64,000 nt of DNA from Thermoanaerobacterium thermosaccharolyticum DSM 571. Lineage in GTDB: Bacteria; Bacillota; Thermoanaerobacteria; Thermoanaerobacterales; Thermoanaerobacteraceae. Position numbers and translations under genes: made by a program. Position 1 is the first letter of the stretch; every line of letters starts with the position of its first letter. Location of the stretch: assembly GCF_000145615.1 (NCBI RefSeq), contig NC_014410.1, forward strand, positions 1,537,501 to 1,601,500, given 5' to 3'. Of this stretch, positions 32,201-39,040 are shown in pieces. The notes below the pieces were generated by a model, which ran no database searches, was not told where the DNA came from, and saw nothing but the letters and a program-made list of their open reading frames with translations.

Positions 32201-32614
32201 ATGAAATTATTTATAATAGGAATTCTAGCAGGAATTATCGGCGGCATGGGCATAGGCGGTGGGACAATATTGATTCCAGGTTTGACAATATTTGCTAGCG
32301 TTGAACAACATCTCGCTCAAAGCATAAACTTGCTATCGTTTATCCCAACTGCCTCCATCGCACTTTTATATCATTTGAAGCAAAAAAACATAATGACAAA
32401 TATAATTTTTTATATCATAATAAGCGGTTTGATTGGAAGTTTCATCGGCTCGTATATATCTATTTATATAGATTCATACTTTTTGAAAAAAATGTTCGCT
32501 ATATTCTTATTTCTCATGGGAATTTATGAAATAATATCTAAGCAAAAGATAGGTGAAAGTAAAAATGAAAAAATACAAAATAAAAAAAACAAACAAAAAA
32601 TTCAAAAGAAGTAA
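32201..32614 (+). CDS. TauE/SafE family half-transporter, C-terminal type
   Basis: A 137-residue partner of the preceding gene, beginning IGILAGIIGGMGIGGGTILIPGL, the second-repeat version of the same glycine motif, with four hydrophobic segments up to residue 117 and a lysine-rich tail (KNKQKIQKK). AAAGGA lies 9 nt before the ATG. The gap to the first half is 22 bp. The tail overlaps a possible small ORF in another frame. Confidence 0.8.
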   Translation: MKLFIIGILAGIIGGMGIGGGTILIPGLTIFASVEQHLAQSINLLSFIPTASIALLYHLKQKNIMTNIIFYIIISGLIGSFIGSYISIYIDSYFLKKMFAIFLFLMGIYEIISKQKIGESKNEKIQNKKNKQKIQKK

Positions 32615-32687
32615 ATTAAACACTGAAATTTGTGAGAATTACTATGTTACAAATGATGTTAAAGGCGATGGAAGAGGTGAGACTTGA
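32565..32687 (+). CDS. Possible small basic protein (40 aa)
   Basis: ATG 32565, 8 nt after AGGTGA, opens a 40-codon frame overlapping the end of the TauE/SafE gene in another frame. The N-terminal half is very basic (KKYKIKKTNKKFKRSK), the C-terminal half polar with one cysteine (ICENYYVTNDVKGDGRGET). It ends exactly next to the stop of the convergent CoA-binding gene. I recognise no family; translation is uncertain. Confidence 0.35.
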   Translation: MKKYKIKKTNKKFKRSKLNTEICENYYVTNDVKGDGRGET

Positions 32688-33077
32688 TTATTTTCGTCTA
32701 TCTGTTTCCATCATAACACATGTATTATAGACAACATTTAGTCCTAGATTATTGGCTTTTTCAATCAATTCATCACTTTCTGCCCCTGGCTGGAACCATA
32801 TAATATCAACACCTAACTTTGATGCTTCCTCCACAAATGCATCACCTATTTTAGGTGATACAACCATGTCAACAACTTCTGGAACTACAGGCAATTTCGA
32901 TAATGATTCATAGCATAAATCGCCGTCTACAGTTTCATAATTGGGATTAACAGGATATACAGTATATCCTTCAAGTTTTAAATTTTTGTATATCTTGTAT
33001 CCAAATTTATTTTTTCTGTCTGTTGCTCCTACAACAGCCCAAACCTTTCTTTTCAATGCCTCTTCAACATAATCCAT
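32688..33077 (-). CDS. CoA-binding domain protein
   Basis: A 129-residue Rossmann-fold protein of the YccU/CoA-binding family: VWAVVGATDRKNKFGYKIYKNL forms the nucleotide loop near residues 12-33, YPVNPNYETVDG follows near 41, and IIWFQPGAESDELIEKA near 93. It resembles the CoA-binding domain of succinyl-CoA synthetase but lacks a partner domain. AAGGTGA lies before ATG. Precise role unknown. Confidence 0.85.
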   Translation of the reverse strand: MDYVEEALKRKVWAVVGATDRKNKFGYKIYKNLKLEGYTVYPVNPNYETVDGDLCYESLSKLPVVPEVVDMVVSPKIGDAFVEEASKLGVDIIWFQPGAESDELIEKANNLGLNVVYNTCVMMETDRRK

Positions 33078-33093
33078 TCTATCACCTTCCTGT

Positions 33094-33339
33094 TTATCCT
33101 AAATTAATCGTAAGATAGCTATTTGTCCTCTCTTGAAATTTACCGTCTATATAAGACGTTTCATCAATTGGCTTCACAAGCAAAACCGATGTGTAAGAAT
33201 GTTTTCTTTTGGCTCTTGGCATTCTGTTGCCACTCTCGAATGCTTCAATTATATTTTTTGCTTTAAAGTACCTTGCAATAGTTATTTCTTTTGAATTGCC
33301 TACATGTCCACATGAAATTAACACTTTATAATAGCTCAT
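33094..33339 (-). CDS. Conserved-looking hypothetical protein (81 aa)
   Basis: A small basic cytosolic protein with no membrane segment. It opens MSYYKVLISCGHVGNSKEIT, then has ARYFKAKNIIEAFESGNRMPRAKRKHS and a hydrophobic C-terminal strand. GGAGGTG lies about 6 nt before ATG 33339, which I prefer to the upstream frame. The paired Cys-x-His and basic PRAKRKH segment could bind nucleic acid, but I recognise no family. It precedes the CoA-binding gene by 16 nt. Confidence 0.6.
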   Translation of the reverse strand: MSYYKVLISCGHVGNSKEITIARYFKAKNIIEAFESGNRMPRAKRKHSYTSVLLVKPIDETSYIDGKFQERTNSYLTINLG

Positions 33340-33411
33340 TTGAAGCACCTCCGAAAAAATTTTGGCAATTCAAATTGATTTTATTAAATTTATATACAAG
33401 GTACAAATTGT

Positions 33412-34059
33412 TTATTCTAAATATTTATCATCTTTTTTATATAGATATATATCTCCACCCTCTTTCACAACTGACCTTGAGTTTGTCAAATCCACAATGT
33501 ATTTTACAAACTTTTCTTTATCCACAAATGGGACATATACATTCAATATAACTTTGTCAGTATAATCAATGTTTTTAATTATAAAATTATTTTTTAATAA
33601 GTCATTTTGTACTGTTCCTAAAATTGTATAATCAATAGTAACATATAAACTTTTAAAGAGAATCTTCTCCACAATTTTAGCAGCTTCTATTCCTAATTTT
33701 GCTCCTTTGACATATGCTCTTATTAAGCCACTAGCTCCAAGTAATATGCCTCCAAAATACCTCGTCACAACAACAGCAGTATTTTTTAACCCTTCGCTTT
33801 TTATAACATTTAAAACAGGTACACCTGCTGTACCTGAAGGCTCTCCGTCATCGCTATACCTTTGAATTTCATCTCTATCTCCTAATATATACGCATATAC
33901 ATTATGTGTTGCATTTTTGTGTTTTTCTTTTATACTTTGGATAAAATCTATTGCCTCTTCTTCAGACATCACCGGTTTTGCATGACCTATAAATTTTGAG
34001 CGCTTTATTTCTATTTCTTGGCATCCATATTCATATACCGTTCTATAATTATAAAGCAA
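33412..34059 (-). CDS. YigZ/IMPACT family protein
   Basis: The 215-residue protein has the family signature SKFIGHAKPV near residue 21 and YSDDGEPSGTAGVPVL near 68, then TRYFGGILLGASGLIRAYVKGA near 99, followed by a C-terminal ferredoxin-like domain. IMPACT homologues modulate translation-related kinases in eukaryotes; the bacterial role is not known. The start is TTG, 7 nt after GAGG. Confidence 0.88.
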   Translation of the reverse strand: MLYNYRTVYEYGCQEIEIKRSKFIGHAKPVMSEEEAIDFIQSIKEKHKNATHNVYAYILGDRDEIQRYSDDGEPSGTAGVPVLNVIKSEGLKNTAVVVTRYFGGILLGASGLIRAYVKGAKLGIEAAKIVEKILFKSLYVTIDYTILGTVQNDLLKNNFIIKNIDYTDKVILNVYVPFVDKEKFVKYIVDLTNSRSVVKEGGDIYLYKKDDKYLE

Positions 34060-34096
34060 ATTACCACCTCATAATAATTATATCAAATTATTCCAT

Positions 34097-34126
34097 AAAA
34101 ATAAAAGCCGCATGGCTTTTATTTTT
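34097..34126 (-). terminator. Terminator after the Nudix-like gene
   Basis: A perfect 13-bp stem (AAAAATAAAAGCC with GGCTTTTATTTTT) with a 4-nt loop lies 7 nt after the stop codon of the gene at 34133. It can work in both directions. Confidence 0.85.
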
Positions 34127-34132
34127 GCAAGT

Positions 34133-34561
34133 CTATGCAATTACTTTGCTTAAAGACTTGTATTTGTAATAAGAAACGTTTACTAAAGCCCTGTCTTGAC
34201 TGTAAGTAATAAGATCTAAAGCTTTGTCAATCGGGTAAAATCCACCATCTGAAAAGCCATCTTCAGTGCTAATGTTAAATTCTTGATCATCAGTGGACAT
34301 TAAATACCATGTGATTTTATTATAGACAGGACGTTGACGTGTAACAGAATAGAACTCATAGCTGGTTTCTCCTGCAGTGGATAAGACATTCAAAGATTTT
34401 AAACCGGTCTCTGCTCGTACCCTTCTTAATGCAGCATCAACAGACAATTCATTGTTTCTTATTGCACCTTTAGGCAATACCCATTCATTTTTCTCATTTT
34501 TCAGAAGAAATACTTCATCTCCTCTGAATACAACTCCTCCAGAGCATTCCCTTATTAACAT
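34133..34561 (-). CDS. Nudix-fold protein with degenerate Nudix box
   Basis: The 142-residue protein has a Nudix fold (ECSGGVVFRGDEVFLLKN, WVLPKGAI). The Nudix box at 32-54 should read G-x5-E-x7-R-E-U-x-E-E-x-G-U; here it is G32, E38, R46, then Arg47 instead of Glu and Ala50 instead of Glu, with E51 and G53 kept. Two metal-binding glutamates are thus missing, so normal diphosphate hydrolysis is doubtful. It may be a ligand-sensing or RNA-binding variant. AGGGGG precedes the ATG. A 19-bp palindrome lies 31 bp upstream. Confidence 0.75.
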   Translation of the reverse strand: MLIRECSGGVVFRGDEVFLLKNEKNEWVLPKGAIRNNELSVDAALRRVRAETGLKSLNVLSTAGETSYEFYSVTRQRPVYNKITWYLMSTDDQEFNISTEDGFSDGGFYPIDKALDLITYSQDRALVNVSYYKYKSLSKVIA

Positions 34562-34591
34562 ATATAAGCCCCCTAAGCTTTTTATATTTTA

Positions 34592-34610
34592 TTGTGATTT
34601 TGTATCACAA
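34592..34610. promoter_or_regulatory. 19-bp operator-like palindrome
   Basis: TTGTGAT, a 5-nt spacer and ATCACAA form a perfect inverted repeat between the Nudix-like gene and the divergent DUF3189 gene. A TATAAT for the minus strand (complement of ATTATA at about 34620-34625) lies just upstream, so a bound protein would block transcription start. The sequence resembles CRP/FNR- or Rex-type sites but the spacing fits none exactly. Confidence 0.5.
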
Positions 34611-34686
34611 TATTTGCTATATTATATAATATTCTTTACAAACTTTTAAATTCCTTCTAAAAAATTTATTAATTTTATTTTTATTA

Positions 34687-34715
34687 TTGGCAGTTTTAAG
34701 AAATTTATGTATAAA
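34687..34715 (+). promoter_or_regulatory. Promoter of the DUF3189 gene
   Basis: TTGGCA (34687-34692), a 17-nt spacer and TATAAA (34710-34715) lie about 88 bp before the start at 34803. A second TATAAT occurs at about 34752-34757 without a clear -35. Confidence 0.5.
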
Positions 34716-34802
34716 TTATTTCAAATTTCCTAAAATGGTTAAAAATCTTCGTATAATATACCTGCTTTTTTAAAAAAATATATTCTGAAAGGAGCGATTG
34801 CA

Positions 34803-35285
34803 ATGCATATAATATACCATTGCTATGGCGGAACACATACATCGGTTATTGCATCATACATTCATATTGGGATGCTGCGTACTGATAAAACACCTACAAA
34901 AGAAGAAATTGAAAGCATTCCCATGTTTGATAAATTAAATGGTCAAAACGATACCGGCCACATTGTATCAATAGGTACAGATGAATATGGCAATAATGTC
35001 TATTCTTTAGGGGTAAAAAACGGCAAAAAGCTCATAGAACCAGCATTAAAGGATTTCTATTATCACTTATTTAATACTAATGACGGTCTTCTTATAATAG
35101 ACACTTCATCTGCTACTAATTGGATCATGAAAATAGGAGGATTTATATCTATTGCATTGAAAAGCCCTATTATAGGAAGGCCATTGGTAACATACGGTGT
35201 CATAAAAGCTTATAAAAACATTGTTCAAATTGTAAAGAATGTAAAAGCACAAGAAAGTGCTGAATACAATGCTATTAAAAGATAA
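34803..35285 (+). CDS. DUF3189 family protein
   Basis: The 160-residue protein begins MHIIYHCYGGTHTSVIASYIH, a phosphate-loop-like strand-turn typical of DUF3189, which is restricted to Firmicutes and often tied to sporulating species. The middle is hydrophilic and the C-terminal part has a hydrophobic stretch (IMKIGGFISIALKSPIIGRPLVTYG). AAGGAG lies 9 nt before ATG. Its 3' end overlaps the convergent hflX by 11 bp. Biochemical function unknown. Confidence 0.8.
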   Translation: MHIIYHCYGGTHTSVIASYIHIGMLRTDKTPTKEEIESIPMFDKLNGQNDTGHIVSIGTDEYGNNVYSLGVKNGKKLIEPALKDFYYHLFNTNDGLLIIDTSSATNWIMKIGGFISIALKSPIIGRPLVTYGVIKAYKNIVQIVKNVKAQESAEYNAIKR

Positions 35286-36519
35286 TAAAATCTCTTAATA
35301 TATTTTTTTCTACTGCACTTACTTGTGCTTTTATTTTTATACCTTTTTCATCGTATTCTTCTTTTAAAATTTTTGAATTTCTTTTTAAAAACAAATATTC
35401 TTTGTTTTTAGCGTATGGAAAATAGAAGTCTAATACGAATAAATCTTTATACGCAACATTATCAATTGCCTTTAATAATTCATCAATACCAAGCATTTCT
35501 TTTGCTGAAATGTAAATTTCATTATCTTTATTAACCGGCATTTGCTCCAACAAATCAGACTTATTGTATACCTTTATGATAGGCTTATCAATTGCTTCAA
35601 GATCTCTTAAAACATTTTCTACAACTTCAATTTTATGTTTTATATCTTTTGACGTTATGTCAATCACATGAAGAAGAACATCAGCGTATTTTGATTCCTC
35701 TAACGTTGATTTAAATGCTTCCACTAAATCATGAGGTAACTTTCTTATGAATCCGACAGTATCTATCAAAATTGCTTCTCTACCTGATGGCAAATCAAGT
35801 TTTCTTGCTGTTGGATCAAGAGTAGCAAAAAGCTTATCCTCAACATAGACAGAAGAATCTGTCAATGCATTCATTAATGTTGATTTTCCGGCATTTGTAT
35901 ACCCAACAATTGCTACAACAGGAACTTCATTTTTTCTTCTTCTCTCCCGAAGTAATTCCCTGTGTCTTTTCAAATCTTCTAATTTCCTTTCAATCGTCTT
36001 TATTCTCTCACGAATATACCTTCTGTCTGTTTCCAGCTTAGTCTCACCAGGTCCCCTTGTGCCTATCCCTCCGCCTAGCCTAGATAAATCATTTCCTAGA
36101 CCTTGAAGCCTAGGCAGTCTGTACTTTAACTGTGCAAGTTCAACTTGAAGTATACCTTCAGAAGACTTTGCCCTTCCAGCAAAAATATCTAATATAAGAC
36201 TTGTCCTATCAATGACTTTTCTATTAATTGTTTCTTCTATGTTTTTAAGCTGACTTCCAGATAATTCATCATTAATAATGACTAAATCGATATCCATGTT
36301 ATCTACAAATTGTTTTAATTCGATAAGCTTACCTTTTCCTATATAACTATTTCTATCAATATTAGTCCTGACCTGTGTCATAATGCCTACAACATCTGCA
36401 CCAGCTGTCTTGGCCAGCTCTTTTAATTCCTCCATACTTTCACTATCATCATCATCATTTATAATTACCCCTACTAATACTGCTTTTTCTCTATCTGTAT
36501 TGCTCAATTTGCTATCCAT
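35275..36519 (-). CDS. hflX: GTPase HflX
   Basis: HflX splits stalled or heat-damaged 70S ribosomes. The N-terminal HflX domain has SYIGKGKLIELK, the SGSQLKNIEE segment and GRAKSSEGILQVELAQLKYRLPRL; the coiled linker (RRYIRERIKTIERKLEDLKRHR) precedes the G domain with GYTNAGKST (G1), DPTAR (G2), DTVGFI (G3) and YNKSD (G4). I start at ATG 36519 (MDSKLSNTDREK) after GGAG; the frame continues 21 codons upstream without support. About 414 residues. Confidence 0.94.
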   Translation of the reverse strand: MDSKLSNTDREKAVLVGVIINDDDDSESMEELKELAKTAGADVVGIMTQVRTNIDRNSYIGKGKLIELKQFVDNMDIDLVIINDELSGSQLKNIEETINRKVIDRTSLILDIFAGRAKSSEGILQVELAQLKYRLPRLQGLGNDLSRLGGGIGTRGPGETKLETDRRYIRERIKTIERKLEDLKRHRELLRERRRKNEVPVVAIVGYTNAGKSTLMNALTDSSVYVEDKLFATLDPTARKLDLPSGREAILIDTVGFIRKLPHDLVEAFKSTLEESKYADVLLHVIDITSKDIKHKIEVVENVLRDLEAIDKPIIKVYNKSDLLEQMPVNKDNEIYISAKEMLGIDELLKAIDNVAYKDLFVLDFYFPYAKNKEYLFLKRNSKILKEEYDEKGIKIKAQVSAVEKNILRDFIIF

Positions 36520-36710
36520 AAATTTCACTCCATACAAATATTCGATACAATATATATTATCCCGAATTAATGTATTAATCAAGATTTTCTTCTAAACTGC
36601 AATATTAAATACAACACTTAGTGATATGTTATTGTTTTTTGCAATAATCAAATGCAAAAAGTTGAAATAAACAATTGCAACATCCCAGTTTTCAAGTAGC
36701 TTGAACATAA

Positions 36711-36948
36711 AATTCAAAACCTAATCCCTTATTTCTGTATGAAGAAGCAAAATATAATTCAGACTATAAAGAACATATTGAAGTAATTAAAAAAGATAGC
36801 GTTACAGATAAAGATTAATTAAGAATGGCACAGATTACATTATCTTGAAAGAGCAGCAATAGACGTCAGTAATTGCACATCACGTATGGCCATTTTTATA
36901 TATTATCTTGATGAAGGTTATGATTCTGACAAACAATCATTTTTATAG
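36711..36948 (+). pseudogene. Decayed reading frame remnant
   Basis: Two consecutive open stretches in adjoining frames look like parts of one lost gene. The first (36711-36818) reads NPLFLYEEAKYNSDYKEHIE and on; the second (36835-36948) reads LHYLERAAIDVSNCTSRMAI and on to a stop. There is no start codon with a binding site. I recognise no family. The rest of the gap from hflX to the tRNA (36520-37115) holds only the tRNA terminator and AT-rich sequence. Confidence 0.3.
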
Positions 36949-37070
36949 ATATAGCCAAAGCGCAGGTATTATTTTTTATTTCAAGAAATAGAATAAAAAA
37001 ACGCCATACCTTGTAGAGGTATAACATTTTTACAATTACCATAAATTGAATGTTAGCAAATCATAAAAAA

Positions 37071-37098
37071 ACAAAAAGCCAATTTTTATAAATTGGCT
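37071..37098 (-). terminator. Terminator after tRNA-Leu
   Basis: AGCCAATTT pairs with AAATTGGCT around a 4-nt loop, and the minus strand then reads TTTTTGTTTTTTT. It lies 17 nt after the tRNA 3' end. Confidence 0.85.
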
Positions 37099-37115
37099 AT
37101 AATAAGCTTTAATAT

Positions 37116-37202
37116 TGGTGCCGAAGGTGGGACTCGAACCCACACGGTATCGCTACCACTGGATTTTGAGTCCAGCGCGTCTGCCAGTTTCACCACTTCG
37201 GC
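37116..37202 (-). tRNA. tRNA-Leu, anticodon CAA
   Basis: The minus strand folds as a class II tRNA: acceptor GCCGAAG pairs with CTTCGGC, discriminator A, and an encoded CCA end at 37116. The anticodon stem CTGGA/TCCAG encloses CTCAAAA, giving anticodon CAA for UUG codons. The long variable arm (GTGGTAGCGATACCGT region) and T loop GGTTCGAGTCC confirm leucine. 87 nt with CCA. Confidence 0.97.
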
Positions 37203-37370
37203 AATCACATAAAATATATTACCATATTAAAAATGAAATTTCAATATCTTATTTAAGAAAATCTTGATTGGTTTGTTATATAATTAAATACAACATACAA
37301 AAAATAGAAATCATTGTGAAAATCTTGTATGATATATATTTCAAACCAAAGCATACAGGAAGTTTTCACT

Positions 37371-37668
37371 ATGGTTCATAATAGTAATTATAACAGAATT
37401 GTACGTTGTTTTAAACAATATATATTCATATTATTTGGATTTTACGCAGCTTTACACGGTGCTCTTTCTGGTGTGCACAAATTTCATTATTTTACTTTCA
37501 CACTAATTGAAAGGATCGAGATTGAATTGAGAAAAAAACTTTCCTTTTGAATTATTGGAAAAGACAAGCCAGCAAGTTGAGTGTAATGGTAAAAATGCGC
37601 CACAAAAAGCTGCCATTTTCAAATGGTTACATGCTAGAAATAATAAGCGTAAAATAATCAACACCTAG
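37371..37668 (+). pseudogene. Possible frameshifted small gene
   Basis: ATG 37371, 8 nt after AGGAAG, opens a frame that stops at 37550. A run of seven A residues (37532-37538) precedes the stop; with one A fewer the frame would continue as KNFPFELLEKTSQQVECNGK and on for about 40 codons to a stop at 37668. The whole would be about 100 residues. No family recognised. The 3' part overlaps the opposite-strand remnant at 37627-37821, so at most one of them was a real gene. Confidence 0.3.
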
Positions 37669-37821
37669 TAAACAGGTTGGTAATCTATACCCAAATCTAT
37701 AGTAATTGAATTCCGGCTCAAAAATCGATTCCAGCCATTTTTCAGCTAATCCTATATTTTGGTATAAGTTCACTGACCACTTAGGTAAGCATGGTACTGC
37801 GTGGACTATTTCTCCAGATTT
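37627..37821 (-). pseudogene. Possible group II intron reverse-transcriptase remnant
   Basis: An open stretch of 65 codons on the minus strand, without start codon, contains AEKWLESIFEPEFNYYRFGY. This resembles the LEPIFEPxFxxxxFGYR segment of group II intron-encoded reverse transcriptases, next to the RT1/RT2 boundary. The YADD catalytic motif and the intron RNA domains V/VI are absent nearby, so if real it is only a scar. The likeness is from memory of the family and rests on about 20 residues. Confidence 0.3.
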
Positions 37822-37833
37822 TTAGAACCATAG

Positions 37834-37871
37834 TTGTAACAAATTTCTTTGTCTTGGTATATTATTTACCA
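37834..37871 (+). promoter_or_regulatory. Promoter with overlapping palindromic operator
   Basis: TTGTAA (37834-37839), an 18-nt spacer and TATATT (37858-37863) form a promoter. TGGTA (37855-37859) and TACCA (37867-37871) form a perfect inverted repeat that covers the -10, so repression by a dimeric DNA-binding protein is plausible. The first small gene starts 25 bp downstream. Confidence 0.55.
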
Positions 37872-37895
37872 TGATAAAGAAAGGAGGGTAATAAA

Positions 37896-38129
37896 GTGTG
37901 TGAAGAGTTGTCAGTTAAAAAAGCTTTGGAAATAGCTTACAACACAGGTCAGCAAGTCACAATAAATTTAAATAGCGGCACAGTTCTGGAAGGAGTAATA
38001 GTAGAAAAATTATGGAGAACAGCTTTCCGTGTTTGGCTGGAACCTGCCGAGCCTGTTGAACCAGGCGAAGATATTGACAAAGCTATCGTAGGTATCTATG
38101 CTGTCAAGTCGGTTGAATTTGGAGCATGA
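37896..38129 (+). CDS. Small Sm-like protein, tandem copy 1 (77 aa)
   Basis: The protein begins MCEELSVKKALEIAYNTGQQ with a helix, then a strand-turn-strand VTINLNSGTVLEGVIVEKLW, AFRVWLEPAEPVEPGED and a last strand GIYAVKSVEF. This helix-plus-small-beta-barrel layout resembles Sm/LSM or SH3-like barrels; the likeness is structural guesswork. The start is GTG with GGAGGGTAA directly upstream. The next gene is a diverged copy with the same ribosome binding site and the same MC-acidic-acidic N-terminus. Confidence 0.65.
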   Translation: MCEELSVKKALEIAYNTGQQVTINLNSGTVLEGVIVEKLWRTAFRVWLEPAEPVEPGEDIDKAIVGIYAVKSVEFGA

Positions 38130-38174
38130 CATTAAATTCCTAACTTTAAAATGTTAGAAAGGAGGGTAACCCGT

Positions 38175-38399
38175 ATGTGTGATGATGTATATGAAGGCAT
38201 TTTAGAAGCATTGGAATATGCTGTGCTGACTTGTCAGTCGGTCAATATTGGTTTAAATAGAAGAAATAAAGCAGAAAGAATTGAAGGCGTCGTAAAAAAA
38301 GTATATGAAAATTCATTTCTTATCGACTTAGAAGATAAATCCTATGAATATGATGCCACTTTTCCCGTCTCAGAAGTTGAATATGTTGAATACTCCTGA
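38175..38399 (+). CDS. Small Sm-like protein, tandem copy 2 (74 aa)
   Basis: ATG 38175 follows AAAGGAGGGTAA, the same binding site as the gene before it. The protein begins MCDDVYEGILEALEYAVLTC and aligns with copy 1 through ALE-x-A, Q-x-V-x-I-x-LN, EGV and F-x-x-x-LE, followed by YEYDATFPVSEVEYVEYS. Upstream in-frame codons (from 38151) precede the binding site and are excluded. The pair is probably co-transcribed. Function unknown. Confidence 0.65.
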   Translation: MCDDVYEGILEALEYAVLTCQSVNIGLNRRNKAERIEGVVKKVYENSFLIDLEDKSYEYDATFPVSEVEYVEYS

Positions 38400-38744
38400 T
38401 AGGAATCACCTAATTTAAAGGAACGTTATTGACATTCCTCAGGCTACGCTGAAAATAAGGATAAATTGACATCGTAAAGTATACTAGCTTGTTTTAATTA
38501 GACCGAGCTTTTTAGCTCAAATATAAATTGATACTAACTCCCTTTTTCTTTGACAAAACAATTACACCTATTTCAATGCAGGTTTTCTGTGTTCTAAATT
38601 GAATATTGACGATGTGTAGTGCATTAAAGCAATGGAAATAAATGATCATTCAATTAACTAGCTGGCGTTAGTAAAAGAACAATTATGTTGTGTATAATAA
38701 AGAAAATGTGATATGTTATTTGTGGTAAAAATACAGCAAGCTTT

Positions 38745-38845
38745 GGCCGTCCCGGAAGAAACAGAGTGAAAAACCTTGCAAGTCTTTTTCAAGCCTGTCA
38801 AGTATGCTATAATGCTACCAAAGAACCGTCCGGGGGGCCTTTTTT
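38745..38845 (+). other. GC-rich structured element, candidate small RNA
   Basis: GGCCGTCCCGG (38745-38755) can pair with CCGGGGGGCC (38830-38839) over a 74-nt interval, with one bulge, and the right arm runs into T6 (38840-38845). Inside, TGAAAAA and TTTTTCA (38767-38773, 38785-38791) form another stem. A possible -10 (TATAAT 38693-38698) lies upstream. This could be a small RNA with its own terminator or the end of a lost mobile element. I see no gene in the rest of the 38400-39040 gap. Confidence 0.4.
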
Positions 38846-39040
38846 ATTAGGCGGTCGCAGATATCCTACTATCAATGAAAAAAAGAATTATTGTGCGGTA
38901 ATACTAATTCTTATATAACGTTTTAATTTAACCTTTCAAAAAATTAAAAAAACCAGATTGCAAAATTTGTCATGGAATATCGCAAAAACGCTGCAAGTAT
39001 TAAAGACAGCCTCTTTATGACGTATTTAGTTGACTACTTT

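Noticed and set aside
34592-34610. Canonical CRP or Rex site
   Set aside because: The half-sites look similar, but the spacer is one base too long for CRP and the Rex core TTGTTAA/TTAACAA is not matched.
38400-39040. CRISPR array or IS element
   Set aside because: No regularly spaced repeat and no transposase frame; only one long-range inverted pair is present.
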